NCBI GenBank assembly: GCA_016841665.1
Contig: JAENYT010000003.1
Coordinates: forward strand, 83,376-147,375
Direction: 5' to 3'
From: Methanobacteriota archaeon
GTDB taxonomy: Archaea > Halobacteriota > Methanomicrobia > Methanomicrobiales > Methanomicrobiaceae
DNA length: 64,000 bases
How positions within the stretch are numbered: position 1 is the stretch's first letter; the number at the start of each line of letters is the position of its first letter. The notes under the pieces are model-generated. The model made no database searches. It was not told where the DNA came from and saw nothing but the letters and a program-made list of their open reading frames with translations. Below, piece after piece: positions 9,174-17,559 of the stretch. The translations under genes were made by a program, and so were the position numbers.

Positions 9174-9191
9174 TATAAAAATATTTTTATA
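9174..9191. promoter_or_regulatory. Perfect AT palindrome, divergent promoter
   Basis: TATAAAAATATTTTTATA is its own reverse complement, so it can act as a box A in both directions. It lies about 80 nt upstream of the export protein start on the minus strand and about 50 nt upstream of the small lipoprotein ATG at 9242 on the plus strand. Confidence 0.55.
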
Positions 9192-9241
9192 ATATATGGT
9201 GGTGGGGATACTCACAGCTCAACGCACAGGGAGGAGCTGCG

Positions 9242-9448
9242 ATGAACAGAACGATGTGCTTGATTTTAGTGGTGCTCTGCATCGCGGGCCTGGTCCTGAT
9301 TGCAGGGTGCACACAGGAGACTCCGCCGGAGACAACTCCGACGCCGACATCGACAGTAGAACTGCCCACCGAAGTCCCCAATGTCTCTCCCACGGAGGCA
9401 ACGCCGGCAGTTGAGGTGACCGCGGAACCGACGGTGAACCAGACCTGA
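9242..9448 (+). CDS. Small Thr/Pro-rich lipoprotein
   Basis: A 68-residue lipoprotein: signal peptide MNRTMCLILVVLCIAGLVLI, lipobox IAGC, then about 45 residues of Thr, Pro, Glu and Val in an unfolded, probably glycosylated stalk (for example PPETTPTPTSTVEL). The GGGAGGAG ribosome-binding site is ideal. It has no folded domain, so it may act as a surface spacer or be the remnant of a longer protein. Confidence 0.75.
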   Translation: MNRTMCLILVVLCIAGLVLIAGCTQETPPETTPTPTSTVELPTEVPNVSPTEATPAVEVTAEPTVNQT

Positions 9449-9627
9449 ACCACCAATCTCACCTTTTTTTCAGCCCTCAGCACGTCGGAGGGGAACCCGG
9501 GTCCGGAAGCGATGTTCTTTGCGATGTACATTGGAGGGAGGTCCCCTGGTTTTTCCCGCTGTGCTGTAGTAATTATGCGATCCGTGTCCGTTCCGGCCAA
9601 TGAATCCCATGGTCATTTATTTGTCGC

Positions 9628-10449
9628 TTATCTCTCCAGTTCTTCCTGCCTGTTACGCAATTCCCCCTCGATCTTCTCAAGCCGGCTGAGAATCTCGGCA
9701 TACATCTTCTCCTGCTGCTCCATCAATTTCCTGATTTCCGCGCTATTTGTGCCCTTATCTGGTTTCGTGGATGCGTGTTGGTCCCTGTGCCTCCGGGGGG
9801 CGATCAGCTTGTTGGAGAGAAACCCTGCCAGCGTACCAAAAATGCTCACGCCTGCGGCCATGAGAAAGACGCCCACGATCCGGCCCCGTGGGGTGACGGG
9901 GTACTGATCGCCGTAGCCGACGGTGGTGGTGGTTACGTAGGCCCACCAGAGGGCATCGCCTGCGGTCCTGATGTTTGCATCCGCAGCAGAGCGCTCCGCA
10001 TGCAGCACCAAAATCGAACATAATTCGATGAGAGCGATGATGAAGAATATGACGAAATAAAGCGCTCCTGACGCTCGTTCTTCGGAAAAGTCATATTTCA
10101 ACCGCCTGATGCCGAACTTTCGCATCAGCGAGACGATTCTCCCGATGCTGAAAAGGCGGAAGATCTTCATGCCCGGCAACGGGACCGAGGAGAGGAGGTC
10201 GGCCCAGCCCCAGTCCCGGCTGACGTAGTAGGCCTTCGATTCTGCGGTGAACAGACGGTACAGGAAATCCGCGAAGAACACGGCGGAGAGGAAGATATCG
10301 ATGACCAATGCCACTGCCGTTGCATCAGGGTAGAACGTGGGAAAGATGAGAAAGATGATGTTGCACACTGCGAGCAGGGAGGTGAGCAGGATGAAACCCT
10401 CATAGCTTGCTCCCTTGAAGCCGATGGGAGGCGTTGTGGGCTCGGTCAT
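9628..10449 (-). CDS. Voltage-gated-type potassium channel (6TM)
   Basis: A 273-residue K+ channel subunit. Hydrophobic segments S1-S4 occupy residues about 15-130, followed by S5, a pore helix with the selectivity filter TTTTVGYGD, and S6. The S4 region carries spaced Arg/Lys residues (IGRIVSLMRKFGIRRLK), so voltage sensing is possible. The C-terminal 60 residues form a coiled coil likely to tetramerise. I chose ATG at 10449 because GAGGG stands 7 nt before it; the track start 12 codons upstream has no good ribosome-binding site. Confidence 0.9.
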   Translation of the reverse strand: MTEPTTPPIGFKGASYEGFILLTSLLAVCNIIFLIFPTFYPDATAVALVIDIFLSAVFFADFLYRLFTAESKAYYVSRDWGWADLLSSVPLPGMKIFRLFSIGRIVSLMRKFGIRRLKYDFSEERASGALYFVIFFIIALIELCSILVLHAERSAADANIRTAGDALWWAYVTTTTVGYGDQYPVTPRGRIVGVFLMAAGVSIFGTLAGFLSNKLIAPRRHRDQHASTKPDKGTNSAEIRKLMEQQEKMYAEILSRLEKIEGELRNRQEELER

Positions 10450-10488
10450 CGATATTCCCTCGTGGTGAGGCTCAGAATCCGGCATACT

Positions 10489-11805
10489 TCATCTGCCGCA
10501 GCACTTTTTGTATTTCAGCCCGCTCCCGCAGGGGCAGGTATCATTTCGCCCGATTTTTGCCGTTCTTTTCCCTCCTGCTCTCTCCTCAGCGGCGAGCATC
10601 GGCATCACCTCGTCGGCGTAGCGCCCCTGCCGGAGCAGGTCGGCCATCATCCGCATGGGGCGGTCGATGTGGGAGAAGAACATCCGGTAGCCCTCGCAGA
10701 GGTAGTTGAGGCCCGGTTCACCGTCCGGCGTCGTGGCAAACCGGTTCCTGGGGCAGCCGCCGTGGCAGGCGAACCGCACGGGACACTCCCGGCAGAATCC
10801 AGGGAGTGCGTTTTGCTTGTCCTGCCCGAATTGCCGCTGCTTTGCCGAGCCGACGAGTTCTGCGAGGGGTGTTGCCGTGATGTTACCCAGAAGGAAGCCC
10901 GGCTCCACGAAATGGTCGCAAGAGTAGAGGTCGCCGTTGTGCTCCAGTGCGACAGCGGCGCCGCAGGTGGGTGCAAACGTGCACAGCCCGGGGGGGTGGC
11001 CGATCCCTGCCGCGAGGGCAGCATCGAAGTGCTGCACGAACATCTCCCCCACATCATTCCGCACCCACTCGTCGAAGACGGTGCAGAGGAACCGCCCCCA
11101 CTGCACCGGCCGGACCGAACGGTCAGTGGCCGTAGCTTCCTCCTGAACGCCGGCCCCGTTGTGCCGCTCGACGATGGGAATGAACTGGACGAATTTTGCC
11201 CCGGCCTCGTCGCGGAAGAATCGGTAGACGTCGAGGGGGTGGTCGCCGTTTGCGGCGTGCACCGCGCTGAGGATGTTGTACTCCACCCCGTGCTTTTGCA
11301 GGAGGCGACGTCCCTCCATCACCCGATCAAAGGTCCCCCGCCCCTTCCTGTCCACCCGGTAGGCATCGTGCAGCGCCTTCGGCCCGTCGATGCTGATGCC
11401 GACGAGGAAGTTATGCTCCTGGAAGAATGCGCACCACTCGGCATCCAGGAGGGTGCCGTTGGTCTGGATGGTGTATCCCACCTGCATGCCGGGTTTGCGG
11501 TAGTGCTCCGCCAGCTCCACGGAGCGGCGGTAGAAATCGAGGCCCATCAGGGTGGGCTCCCCCCCCTGCCAGGCGATGGTCACGGCGGGCACCTTTTGGG
11601 CTTCGATGTACTGGCGGAGAAACTCCTCCAGCAGCGAATCGGACATGCGGAAGGTGCCGCCGGGGTAGAGCTCCTGTTTCGAGAGGTAGAAGCAGTAGCG
11701 GCAGGCGAGATTGCAGCGCGCACCGGCGGGCTTGGCGAGCACGTGGAAGGAGGGAGGTGGGGTGTTCACGGGCTCCTTCACCTCGTGTTCCCGGATATTC
11801 CGCAT
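10489..11805 (-). CDS. Anaerobic sulfatase maturase (radical SAM/SPASM) with SEC-C tail
   Basis: A 438-residue radical SAM enzyme that converts the active-site Cys (or Ser) of sulfatases to formylglycine without oxygen. The [4Fe-4S] motif is CNLACRYC (Cys31, 35, 38), followed by the QGGEPTLMG glycine-rich loop. The SPASM region supplies further cluster cysteines (CTFAPTC, YSCDHF, CRECPVRFACHGGCP). The last 20 residues are a SEC-C zinc motif, DTCPCGSGLKYKKCC. The likely substrate is the Cys-type sulfatase at 17,560. It ends 1-2 nt from the neighbouring genes' limits, so it may be co-transcribed with the HdeD-like gene. Confidence 0.92.
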   Translation of the reverse strand: MRNIREHEVKEPVNTPPPSFHVLAKPAGARCNLACRYCFYLSKQELYPGGTFRMSDSLLEEFLRQYIEAQKVPAVTIAWQGGEPTLMGLDFYRRSVELAEHYRKPGMQVGYTIQTNGTLLDAEWCAFFQEHNFLVGISIDGPKALHDAYRVDRKGRGTFDRVMEGRRLLQKHGVEYNILSAVHAANGDHPLDVYRFFRDEAGAKFVQFIPIVERHNGAGVQEEATATDRSVRPVQWGRFLCTVFDEWVRNDVGEMFVQHFDAALAAGIGHPPGLCTFAPTCGAAVALEHNGDLYSCDHFVEPGFLLGNITATPLAELVGSAKQRQFGQDKQNALPGFCRECPVRFACHGGCPRNRFATTPDGEPGLNYLCEGYRMFFSHIDRPMRMMADLLRQGRYADEVMPMLAAEERAGGKRTAKIGRNDTCPCGSGLKYKKCCGR

Positions 11806-11806
11806 T

Positions 11807-12349
11807 TTACCGCATCATGAGGCCCGCCACGATGGCCATGATCCCGCCGAAGATGGCGAGGATGCCGAAGGTCCAGGGCAGGATGATGGCGCCGGAGATG
11901 GGGTTGACGAGCAGCAGGATGCCCAGGATCACGATCAGGATGCCGAGGACTGCCGATCCCCAGCCCCCGCCCTTGAATCCCCAGGCGAGCCTGACCGCAC
12001 CATAGATGATCGCCCAGATGGCGATCATGATGACGAAGAACGACAGCAGAAAGATGGTGCTGTAGATGGGATACGCCAGTATGGCGAGTCCGGCGAGGAT
12101 GCCCAGCACCCCGCTGAGCATCTTCCATCCCCAGTTCGATCGGTCGACAAATAGCCCGACCAGGGCGAATATGCCGCCGAACAGCCAGAAGATCCCCAGC
12201 ACGGTGATGAGCGTGACCGTGGTGATCCCCGGGGCAAATATCAGGAAGAGGCCGACGATGAGGGCGATGATCCCCTCCAGCAGGACCAGCCACCAGGGAA
12301 CGGCCATCGCTTCATACCCCAGTCCGTATGTGGTTGCAGATGATTCCAT
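11807..12349 (-). CDS. HdeD-family (DUF308) membrane protein
   Basis: A 180-residue protein with six hydrophobic helices arranged as repeated DUF308 units, beginning WWLVLLEGIIALIVGLFL and continuing with the pattern GI.ALVGLF and LLSFFVIMIAIWAI. HdeD relatives are linked to acid resistance in enterobacteria; in archaea the role is unproven. It lies immediately upstream of the sulfatase maturase, with essentially no gap, so co-transcription is likely although the functional link is unclear. Confidence 0.85.
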   Translation of the reverse strand: MESSATTYGLGYEAMAVPWWLVLLEGIIALIVGLFLIFAPGITTVTLITVLGIFWLFGGIFALVGLFVDRSNWGWKMLSGVLGILAGLAILAYPIYSTIFLLSFFVIMIAIWAIIYGAVRLAWGFKGGGWGSAVLGILIVILGILLLVNPISGAIILPWTFGILAIFGGIMAIVAGLMMR

Positions 12350-12840
12350 CGAGTTTCACTCCAGAGTTCCTTTTATTTTCATTCTCGTGTGGTAATCGTG
12401 CCCTACCGAACGTCCGAAGGTCGAGAAAAATGGATTATCTGTGTCTGCATGCCTGGACAAGGCGTATCTTTGTGCGGGTATCCATGAGGGTCATGAGGTA
12501 TCGCTTCGGTAGAATGAGCCTACTGTGCGCCTTCGCCATATAAGGATTGCCCCCACGTGGAGAAATCAGTGAAACGCCGCATTTTCCTGTATTTTCATGT
12601 ATCTAGAGTGTTTTTCAGGTACGAGCCGCATGGATCCCGTCGCCCGGGTTGCGATGGACTTCGGAGCGAGAGGCGTGTGCATGAAGGTATCCGGCAACAG
12701 CGTGCTCACCGCTAGAGGCAACGATAATTTGCCCGCAACCGTGTCATACACTCTCATCAGCATTCCTGTGCGGCCGCGGAAAAACTCTACCGGTTTTCAA
12801 TGACCGGGATAGTGCTGAAGCTCCACATTCATTCAGCCTG
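12350..12840. other. Gene-poor stretch, no convincing gene
   Basis: This 491-nt stretch has only short overlapping frames on both strands (65-71 residues) without ribosome-binding sites or recognisable domains. An AT-leaning patch lies near 12,350-12,400, upstream of the HdeD-like gene, and may hold its promoter. Confidence 0.5.
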
Positions 12841-14079
12841 CTATCCGGGCTCGTGCTCCTGCAAGACAAATGTCCGCAGGAGAGACATCGAGAGGTGGGA
12901 AGTGACAACGGCAATGCCAATCGGAGCCATTGCGATTGGACCAATGCCAATCGTGCCGGCCGCTATCAGTATCAGGGAAACCGGTGCGCTCAAGAACGCA
13001 CCGGGAATCGCCGCCAGCAAACATCCGACACACAGTGTAATGGGGAGCGCAGGGAAAATGCTGTGTACCAGGAGTCCCGCTGTCCCCCCTATAAAGATGA
13101 TGGGAAAGACGATACCCCCTAAATAGCCGCTCGATTCACTGAACGCCACTGCGAACATTTTGGCGATCAGGACGGCAATAAGAAAACCCGCTCCGAGTGT
13201 GGCGGAAATCTGAAGTTCGGTGGTAAGCTGGCTGCTGCCGGAGGTCGCCGTAAGGGGGAGGGCGAATGCGATCAGCCCGACGAATGCACCACCGATCATG
13301 CCAGCCACAAGAGGATTGGAGATGCGCGCGAATACGGCTGAAACCACCTTTCTAATGAGGATTAAGAGCAGCAGCACGAATGCGGACAACACACCGAGCA
13401 GTGCTCCTACCAGCAGATGACTGAAATTAAACTCATACGCCGGAAGAGCATAGGAACCCAGCATCGTGCTGCCGGTCACGCCAAAAAAAATCGCAAATCC
13501 GACGGTTGCTCCGAACAGTGCGGGAATGAACGCAACCAGATAGTACCGCTTCGGGGTCGGTCCGAGTTCAGACGCCAGCACTGCCGCAAACAGGGGGGCG
13601 CTGAAGGCGGCTCCCATACCACTCGCCATACCGGTTAGCGCATACTCATGCTTTGCTTCTTTATCCCGTATTCCCAGGCGGGTTACAAACCATGAGCCGA
13701 TACCCCCACCCAGCATGGTGAGGGCAAAAAACGGGCCCAGACTTGCGCCGGCAATAAGTGAGACTGCTGATATCGCAACCAGGGGGAGTACATTCCCCGG
13801 CTCGACCCACGCCTGGTGAGCGAGTGTTATTGGATCGGTGACTTTTTTTGGAATCTTCCAGAGTTTGCGTATCACGGCAACCGTAAGCCCCCCAAAGGCT
13901 GTCAATGGTATCCACCACCAGTTGCCGGTCCACCAGTCAGTACCGGAGTCACCGAAGAAAAAGTCTGTTCCCGTACCGGTAATTCCCATGAAGACGAGAG
14001 CTGATACGCCAGCAGCCACCCCGAGTACGAATGCATGCACGAGAAGTCGTTGGTACCACGATTGGTCAACCGGAAGCAT
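12841..14079 (-). CDS. ClC-family chloride channel/transporter lacking the gating Glu
   Basis: A 412-residue ClC protein with about 10-12 hydrophobic helices. The region equivalent to the GREGP loop reads AGASLGPFFALTMLGGGIG, with Leu where the external gating glutamate normally sits. The later SSGYLGGIVFPIIFIGG corresponds to the GxFxP loop. No cytoplasmic CBS domains are present. In studied ClC proteins, neutralising the gating Glu uncouples protons from chloride, so this may be a passive anion pathway (inference). An AGGA ribosome-binding site precedes the ATG. Confidence 0.88.
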   Translation of the reverse strand: MLPVDQSWYQRLLVHAFVLGVAAGVSALVFMGITGTGTDFFFGDSGTDWWTGNWWWIPLTAFGGLTVAVIRKLWKIPKKVTDPITLAHQAWVEPGNVLPLVAISAVSLIAGASLGPFFALTMLGGGIGSWFVTRLGIRDKEAKHEYALTGMASGMGAAFSAPLFAAVLASELGPTPKRYYLVAFIPALFGATVGFAIFFGVTGSTMLGSYALPAYEFNFSHLLVGALLGVLSAFVLLLLILIRKVVSAVFARISNPLVAGMIGGAFVGLIAFALPLTATSGSSQLTTELQISATLGAGFLIAVLIAKMFAVAFSESSGYLGGIVFPIIFIGGTAGLLVHSIFPALPITLCVGCLLAAIPGAFLSAPVSLILIAAGTIGIGPIAMAPIGIAVVTSHLSMSLLRTFVLQEHEPG

Positions 14080-14526
14080 ATCTGAATCCTGTCACTCTCT
14101 CCATGCCCCAGTATAGTTCCCGAAGCAGCGGATTGCAGTGGTGCGGAAATGCCCGGCGATGTTCGTGGGAATTGCCAGTATCTAGCCGAAATCGGAATCG
14201 ACCGGGCTATTCCCGGTGCTCACCGAAGCTGTCATTTCACTATCTTTTGGGGAGCAACTCTGATGCACATGGGTGTTCGCACATTTACGCACTTTACGCC
14301 CATTTTGGACGGTCTGAACCTTGATTTCGGGGCATTTTCCAATTTATTTACTAATATAAATATATTATTGCAGGCAGGCGGTACACGAACTCCGCAGCAA
14401 TGGTTCGGATAGAACTGCGCAATACCGGGTTCTCTCAAGGAGGAAAGAGCGGATCCGGGAGAGGAGGCGGTAGCCAAACTTTTTTTACCTCTCTTTCCGT
14501 TCATGCTTGCATGAAGGTGAGAGGCG
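14080..14526. other. Intergenic region with AT-rich promoter patch
   Basis: This 447-nt stretch separates divergent genes. Short frames here lack support. The AT-rich block around 14,340-14,370 (aatttatttactaatata) is a likely promoter, placed about 160 nt before the TMEM175-like gene. Nothing else is evident. Confidence 0.4.
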
Positions 14527-15204
14527 ATGGCTGCCCCCGATGAGAACAGGGAGACCTCCGGCCGGACCCGGCTGACCCATATTCTTCCCACGGACCGGCT
14601 GAATGCGTTCGCCGACGGCGTGTTCGCGATCGTCATCACGCTGCTCGTGCTCGAAATCCCGGTGCCGGAGGTTGCCGACGGCCTGTTCTGGGCACTCGTG
14701 GAACAGTGGCCCGACTTCCTCGCCTATCTCATCAGTTTTGTGTTCATCGGCGGGTTCTGGATGACACACGCAGCCATCACCCGGCTCACGGCGCAGGAAG
14801 ACCAGGTCACCTTCCGCCTGACGCTTATTGCGCTCTTCTTCGTCTCCCTGATCCCCTTCTCCACGAGCCTGATGGCCACGCACCTCACCGGGCCGGGTTC
14901 CCGGCTATCGGTATCCATCTACGGGCTGGACCTGCTCATCGCCTCGATCATGCTGAGCGGGATCATGCGCTACCTTGCCCGGCGCCGTGAGCTGCTCGTG
15001 GACGGCCTCGCGGAGGAGGATTTTGATGATATGGAACGAAAGCGGCGGTCGGGCATCATCTTCAACGGCATCGGGGTGCTGCTCGCCCTGCTCTTCCCCC
15101 CGCTGGCGGTCGCCGTGTACATCGGGGTGGCGATCTTCTTCTTCGTCCAGCCCCTGCTGTATAAACGGATTATACGGCGTTCTTTGAAAACGCACGGGGA
15201 GTGA
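14527..15204 (+). CDS. TMEM175-type potassium channel (DUF1211)
   Basis: A 225-residue membrane protein with six hydrophobic helices. The first helix carries the family signature RLNAFADGVFAIVITLLVLEI (consensus R..xFSDGVxAIxxTLL), with Ala in place of the usual Ser. TMEM175-family proteins form tetrameric K+ leak channels without a classical selectivity filter. GGTGAG precedes the ATG at a suitable distance. It lies among several other ion transport genes and probably has its own promoter. Confidence 0.88.
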   Translation: MAAPDENRETSGRTRLTHILPTDRLNAFADGVFAIVITLLVLEIPVPEVADGLFWALVEQWPDFLAYLISFVFIGGFWMTHAAITRLTAQEDQVTFRLTLIALFFVSLIPFSTSLMATHLTGPGSRLSVSIYGLDLLIASIMLSGIMRYLARRRELLVDGLAEEDFDDMERKRRSGIIFNGIGVLLALLFPPLAVAVYIGVAIFFFVQPLLYKRIIRRSLKTHGE

Positions 15205-15245
15205 AAATCCCGCTCGCCGGGAAAAGCGGGAATATCAACCGTGAA

Positions 15246-16577
15246 TTATTTCTCTTCGCCTTCACCGGCCCCGGCATATTCGATTGATGCGTATTCAAGG
15301 ACTCCGACCACGCGTCCCCGCCGGTCGGGAAGCTCCGGCACCTCCTCCTTTTCGGGCGCGGTATCTTGGAGAGTCTCTGCATACCGGGTGTAGCGTTTGA
15401 TCGCGGGATTCGCCGAGATACCGTGGGCAAACACGCTCAGGATGACCGTTGCCGTGACGGCAAGGGAGATGGTCTGCATTCCCGGGAGCGTTCCCGCTTC
15501 CCCGAGAACAGCGAGCAGCAGCACGATGGAGGCGAGGCCCCGGGGGCCGAACCATCCCAGAAACAGGACCGTAGCGGTGCCCAGGCGGGAGCCAATCAAG
15601 GCGATGGCCACCGGCAGCATGCGGACGAAGGTGAGACTCAGCACCGCATAGAGGGCGAGGACGAGGCTGAAGTGCTGGATCAGGACGTAGGAGAGGATGC
15701 CGAGGATGAAAAAGATGGCATGGCCGAGGATCTCGCCTTCGGCCTCGGTGAAATCGACGAGGGATCGGACGACGTTCCGGTATACCGCTCCTGCGAAAAA
15801 ACCGGCGATAAATGCGGCGATAAACCCGGATGCCCCCAGGAGATCGGCGAGAATCCAGGCGATGATGGCGATACCCATCAGGGCAATCCACTCGTAGATC
15901 TGCTCCATCCATCCGTGTTCCACCGCCCTGTTCATTAACCAGCCCCCGGCAAGTCCGACCATCGCCCCCACGATTACGGCCAGCCCGATCTGGACGATTG
16001 CGGAGACGATCCAGAACCCGGGGGTAAGCTGCAGCTCTTCCGTGATAGCGATCGTTACCAGGACGGTGAGCACCGGGATCACCGCCCCATCATTGAGGCC
16101 TGCCTCCACGTTGAGCGCCTGGCGTATCCGCAGGGGCACCTTCTCGCTGGACACGATGGCCTCGCCGAGCGCCGCATCGGTGGGCGAGAGGAGGCAGGCG
16201 AGGATTCCCGCTTCAAGAAGGGTGAGATCGGAAAAGAGGAGGACGCCCACCACAATGCCGGCCGCAATGGTCAGTGGCAGCCCGATCACGAGCAGACGTG
16301 CAGGGAGATCGCCGCTCCCTTTCAGCGCACGGAGGTTGATGCGGGAGGCATCGGAGAACAGGGTGAGCACCAGTGCGATCTCTGCGATCAGAAGCACGAA
16401 TTCTCTCTCGGCGGTGAGCGTGACAAGATCGATGCCCCCCGGCCCGAGCAGCAGGCCCGTGGTGAGAAACACCATCGGTGCGGTGAGGAACGTCCCCTCG
16501 ATCCGGCGGGAGACGAGGCTAAAGAGGAAGAGCACCGCCACAAAGGCGGCGAGAAAGATGATGACTTCTTCTGCCAT
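15246..16577 (-). CDS. CPA1-type cation/proton antiporter
   Basis: A 443-residue membrane protein with 11-13 hydrophobic helices and the CPA1 pattern. Helix-breaking SPTDAALGEAIV (residues about 130-141) and the ion-binding segment NVEAGLNDGAVIPV (around 155) correspond to the TD and ND motifs of Na+/H+ exchangers. The C-terminal 60 residues are hydrophilic and acidic. It would exchange Na+ or K+ for H+. The ribosome-binding site is weak. The 42-nt gap separates it from the convergent TMEM175 gene. Confidence 0.9.
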   Translation of the reverse strand: MAEEVIIFLAAFVAVLFLFSLVSRRIEGTFLTAPMVFLTTGLLLGPGGIDLVTLTAEREFVLLIAEIALVLTLFSDASRINLRALKGSGDLPARLLVIGLPLTIAAGIVVGVLLFSDLTLLEAGILACLLSPTDAALGEAIVSSEKVPLRIRQALNVEAGLNDGAVIPVLTVLVTIAITEELQLTPGFWIVSAIVQIGLAVIVGAMVGLAGGWLMNRAVEHGWMEQIYEWIALMGIAIIAWILADLLGASGFIAAFIAGFFAGAVYRNVVRSLVDFTEAEGEILGHAIFFILGILSYVLIQHFSLVLALYAVLSLTFVRMLPVAIALIGSRLGTATVLFLGWFGPRGLASIVLLLAVLGEAGTLPGMQTISLAVTATVILSVFAHGISANPAIKRYTRYAETLQDTAPEKEEVPELPDRRGRVVGVLEYASIEYAGAGEGEEK

Positions 16578-16741
16578 ATCGTCACGGTCGTTTGCCTTTT
16601 ACGGGGAGTATTCAATGCCTGCCCGGCCCCACACCTCCACTATCAGCTCCTTGCTGCTCTCCTCGCTACGAAACGTGTCTCGTCGAACGACCGGAAGAAC
16701 ACGGTCCCGGACGCCTTCCCGCCGTGTATAAAGGCCCTCTC

Positions 16742-17221
16742 CTATGCGGGAGTCTTTGCACTGATGCCGAAGGCCTCGGAGATCTCGTCAAGGACCGCCT
16801 TTTCCGGATCGCTCACGGCAACACCATGCTCTTTTGCCGCTTCGGCCACCTTTTGACCTATCGCCAATGCCCACTTCTTATAGGCCATTGCCTCGTCGGG
16901 AGATACCTTGGACAGCGCCGCAGAAGCGGATTTTGCTGCCTCGATGGTCGTATTCCGATAGCCCGTCTGGTTATGCCTCAGCAGATCCTGTTGCTCTTTA
17001 ATCAACGCCTTCTCCTCTGATTGCATCTCGGCGGATACCAGGCCGACCAGGGCACTCCCGCTTTGGGCTGCCAGCGTAACGGGTTCCTGGATCATGGCTT
17101 TCGTCTCGCCCCATGCGCCCAGGAACGATGGCGCTGCCGCAATGACCGTCATTGAAATTGCGAATGGCAGACGTACAAGGTTCTTCCATTCTTCATCCGT
17201 AAAATTCTCCTTTAGTTCCAT
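16742..17221 (-). CDS. Hypothetical Ala-rich helical protein
   Basis: A 159-residue protein I do not recognise. The first 25 residues are charged (MELKENFTDEEWKNLVRLP), then comes a moderately hydrophobic stretch AISMTVIAAAPSFLGAWGE, and the rest is helical with Lys, Ala and Glu. It looks like a soluble helical-bundle protein. A GGTGGTGGG ribosome-binding site precedes the ATG. It is a single gene between the antiporter and the sulfatase region. Confidence 0.7.
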   Translation of the reverse strand: MELKENFTDEEWKNLVRLPFAISMTVIAAAPSFLGAWGETKAMIQEPVTLAAQSGSALVGLVSAEMQSEEKALIKEQQDLLRHNQTGYRNTTIEAAKSASAALSKVSPDEAMAYKKWALAIGQKVAEAAKEHGVAVSDPEKAVLDEISEAFGISAKTPA

Positions 17222-17559
17222 GTCCCACCACCGGGAAGGTCTATATCAGTGCATATTATAAGAGAATTTCTATAAATCACCTCGATATCAAGGGAATGGT
17301 ACATTGCCAGACGAGGTGGCCGCACAGATGCCCGTCCGTCCGGCATCCGCACTCCCCGTCGCCTCCAATGAGACGAGCAGCACCTTGACCGGCCCCCTCC
17401 CGATGAAGATGATCAGGAAGAGGTCAATGAGGGGGAAGATCGATTGCCATTACCGTATACCTCCCCGCATCAACACCCCTGGCGGAGCCGGTTGCCCGCC
17501 CATAGAGGCACGGATTCGCTCACCCGGCTCCTCCTCCCCCGAGGTACAGGGGCGGGATA
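17222..17559. other. Intergenic stretch without a supported gene
   Basis: This 338-nt stretch holds an AT-rich patch at about 17,255-17,275 (tataagagaatttctataaat) that may be the promoter of the minus-strand hypothetical gene. The only frame, an 89-residue plus-strand ORF, has no ribosome-binding site and overlaps the end of the sulfatase gene. Confidence 0.45.

Noticed and set aside
10462-11820. 452-residue plus-strand ORF
   Set aside because: It lies opposite the clearly recognisable sulfatase maturase gene and its translation shows no domain; it is a shadow caused by GC-rich codons.
12566-12803. Overlapping 65- and 68-residue ORFs on opposite strands
   Set aside because: No ribosome-binding site, no recognisable domain and mutual overlap; probably noncoding.
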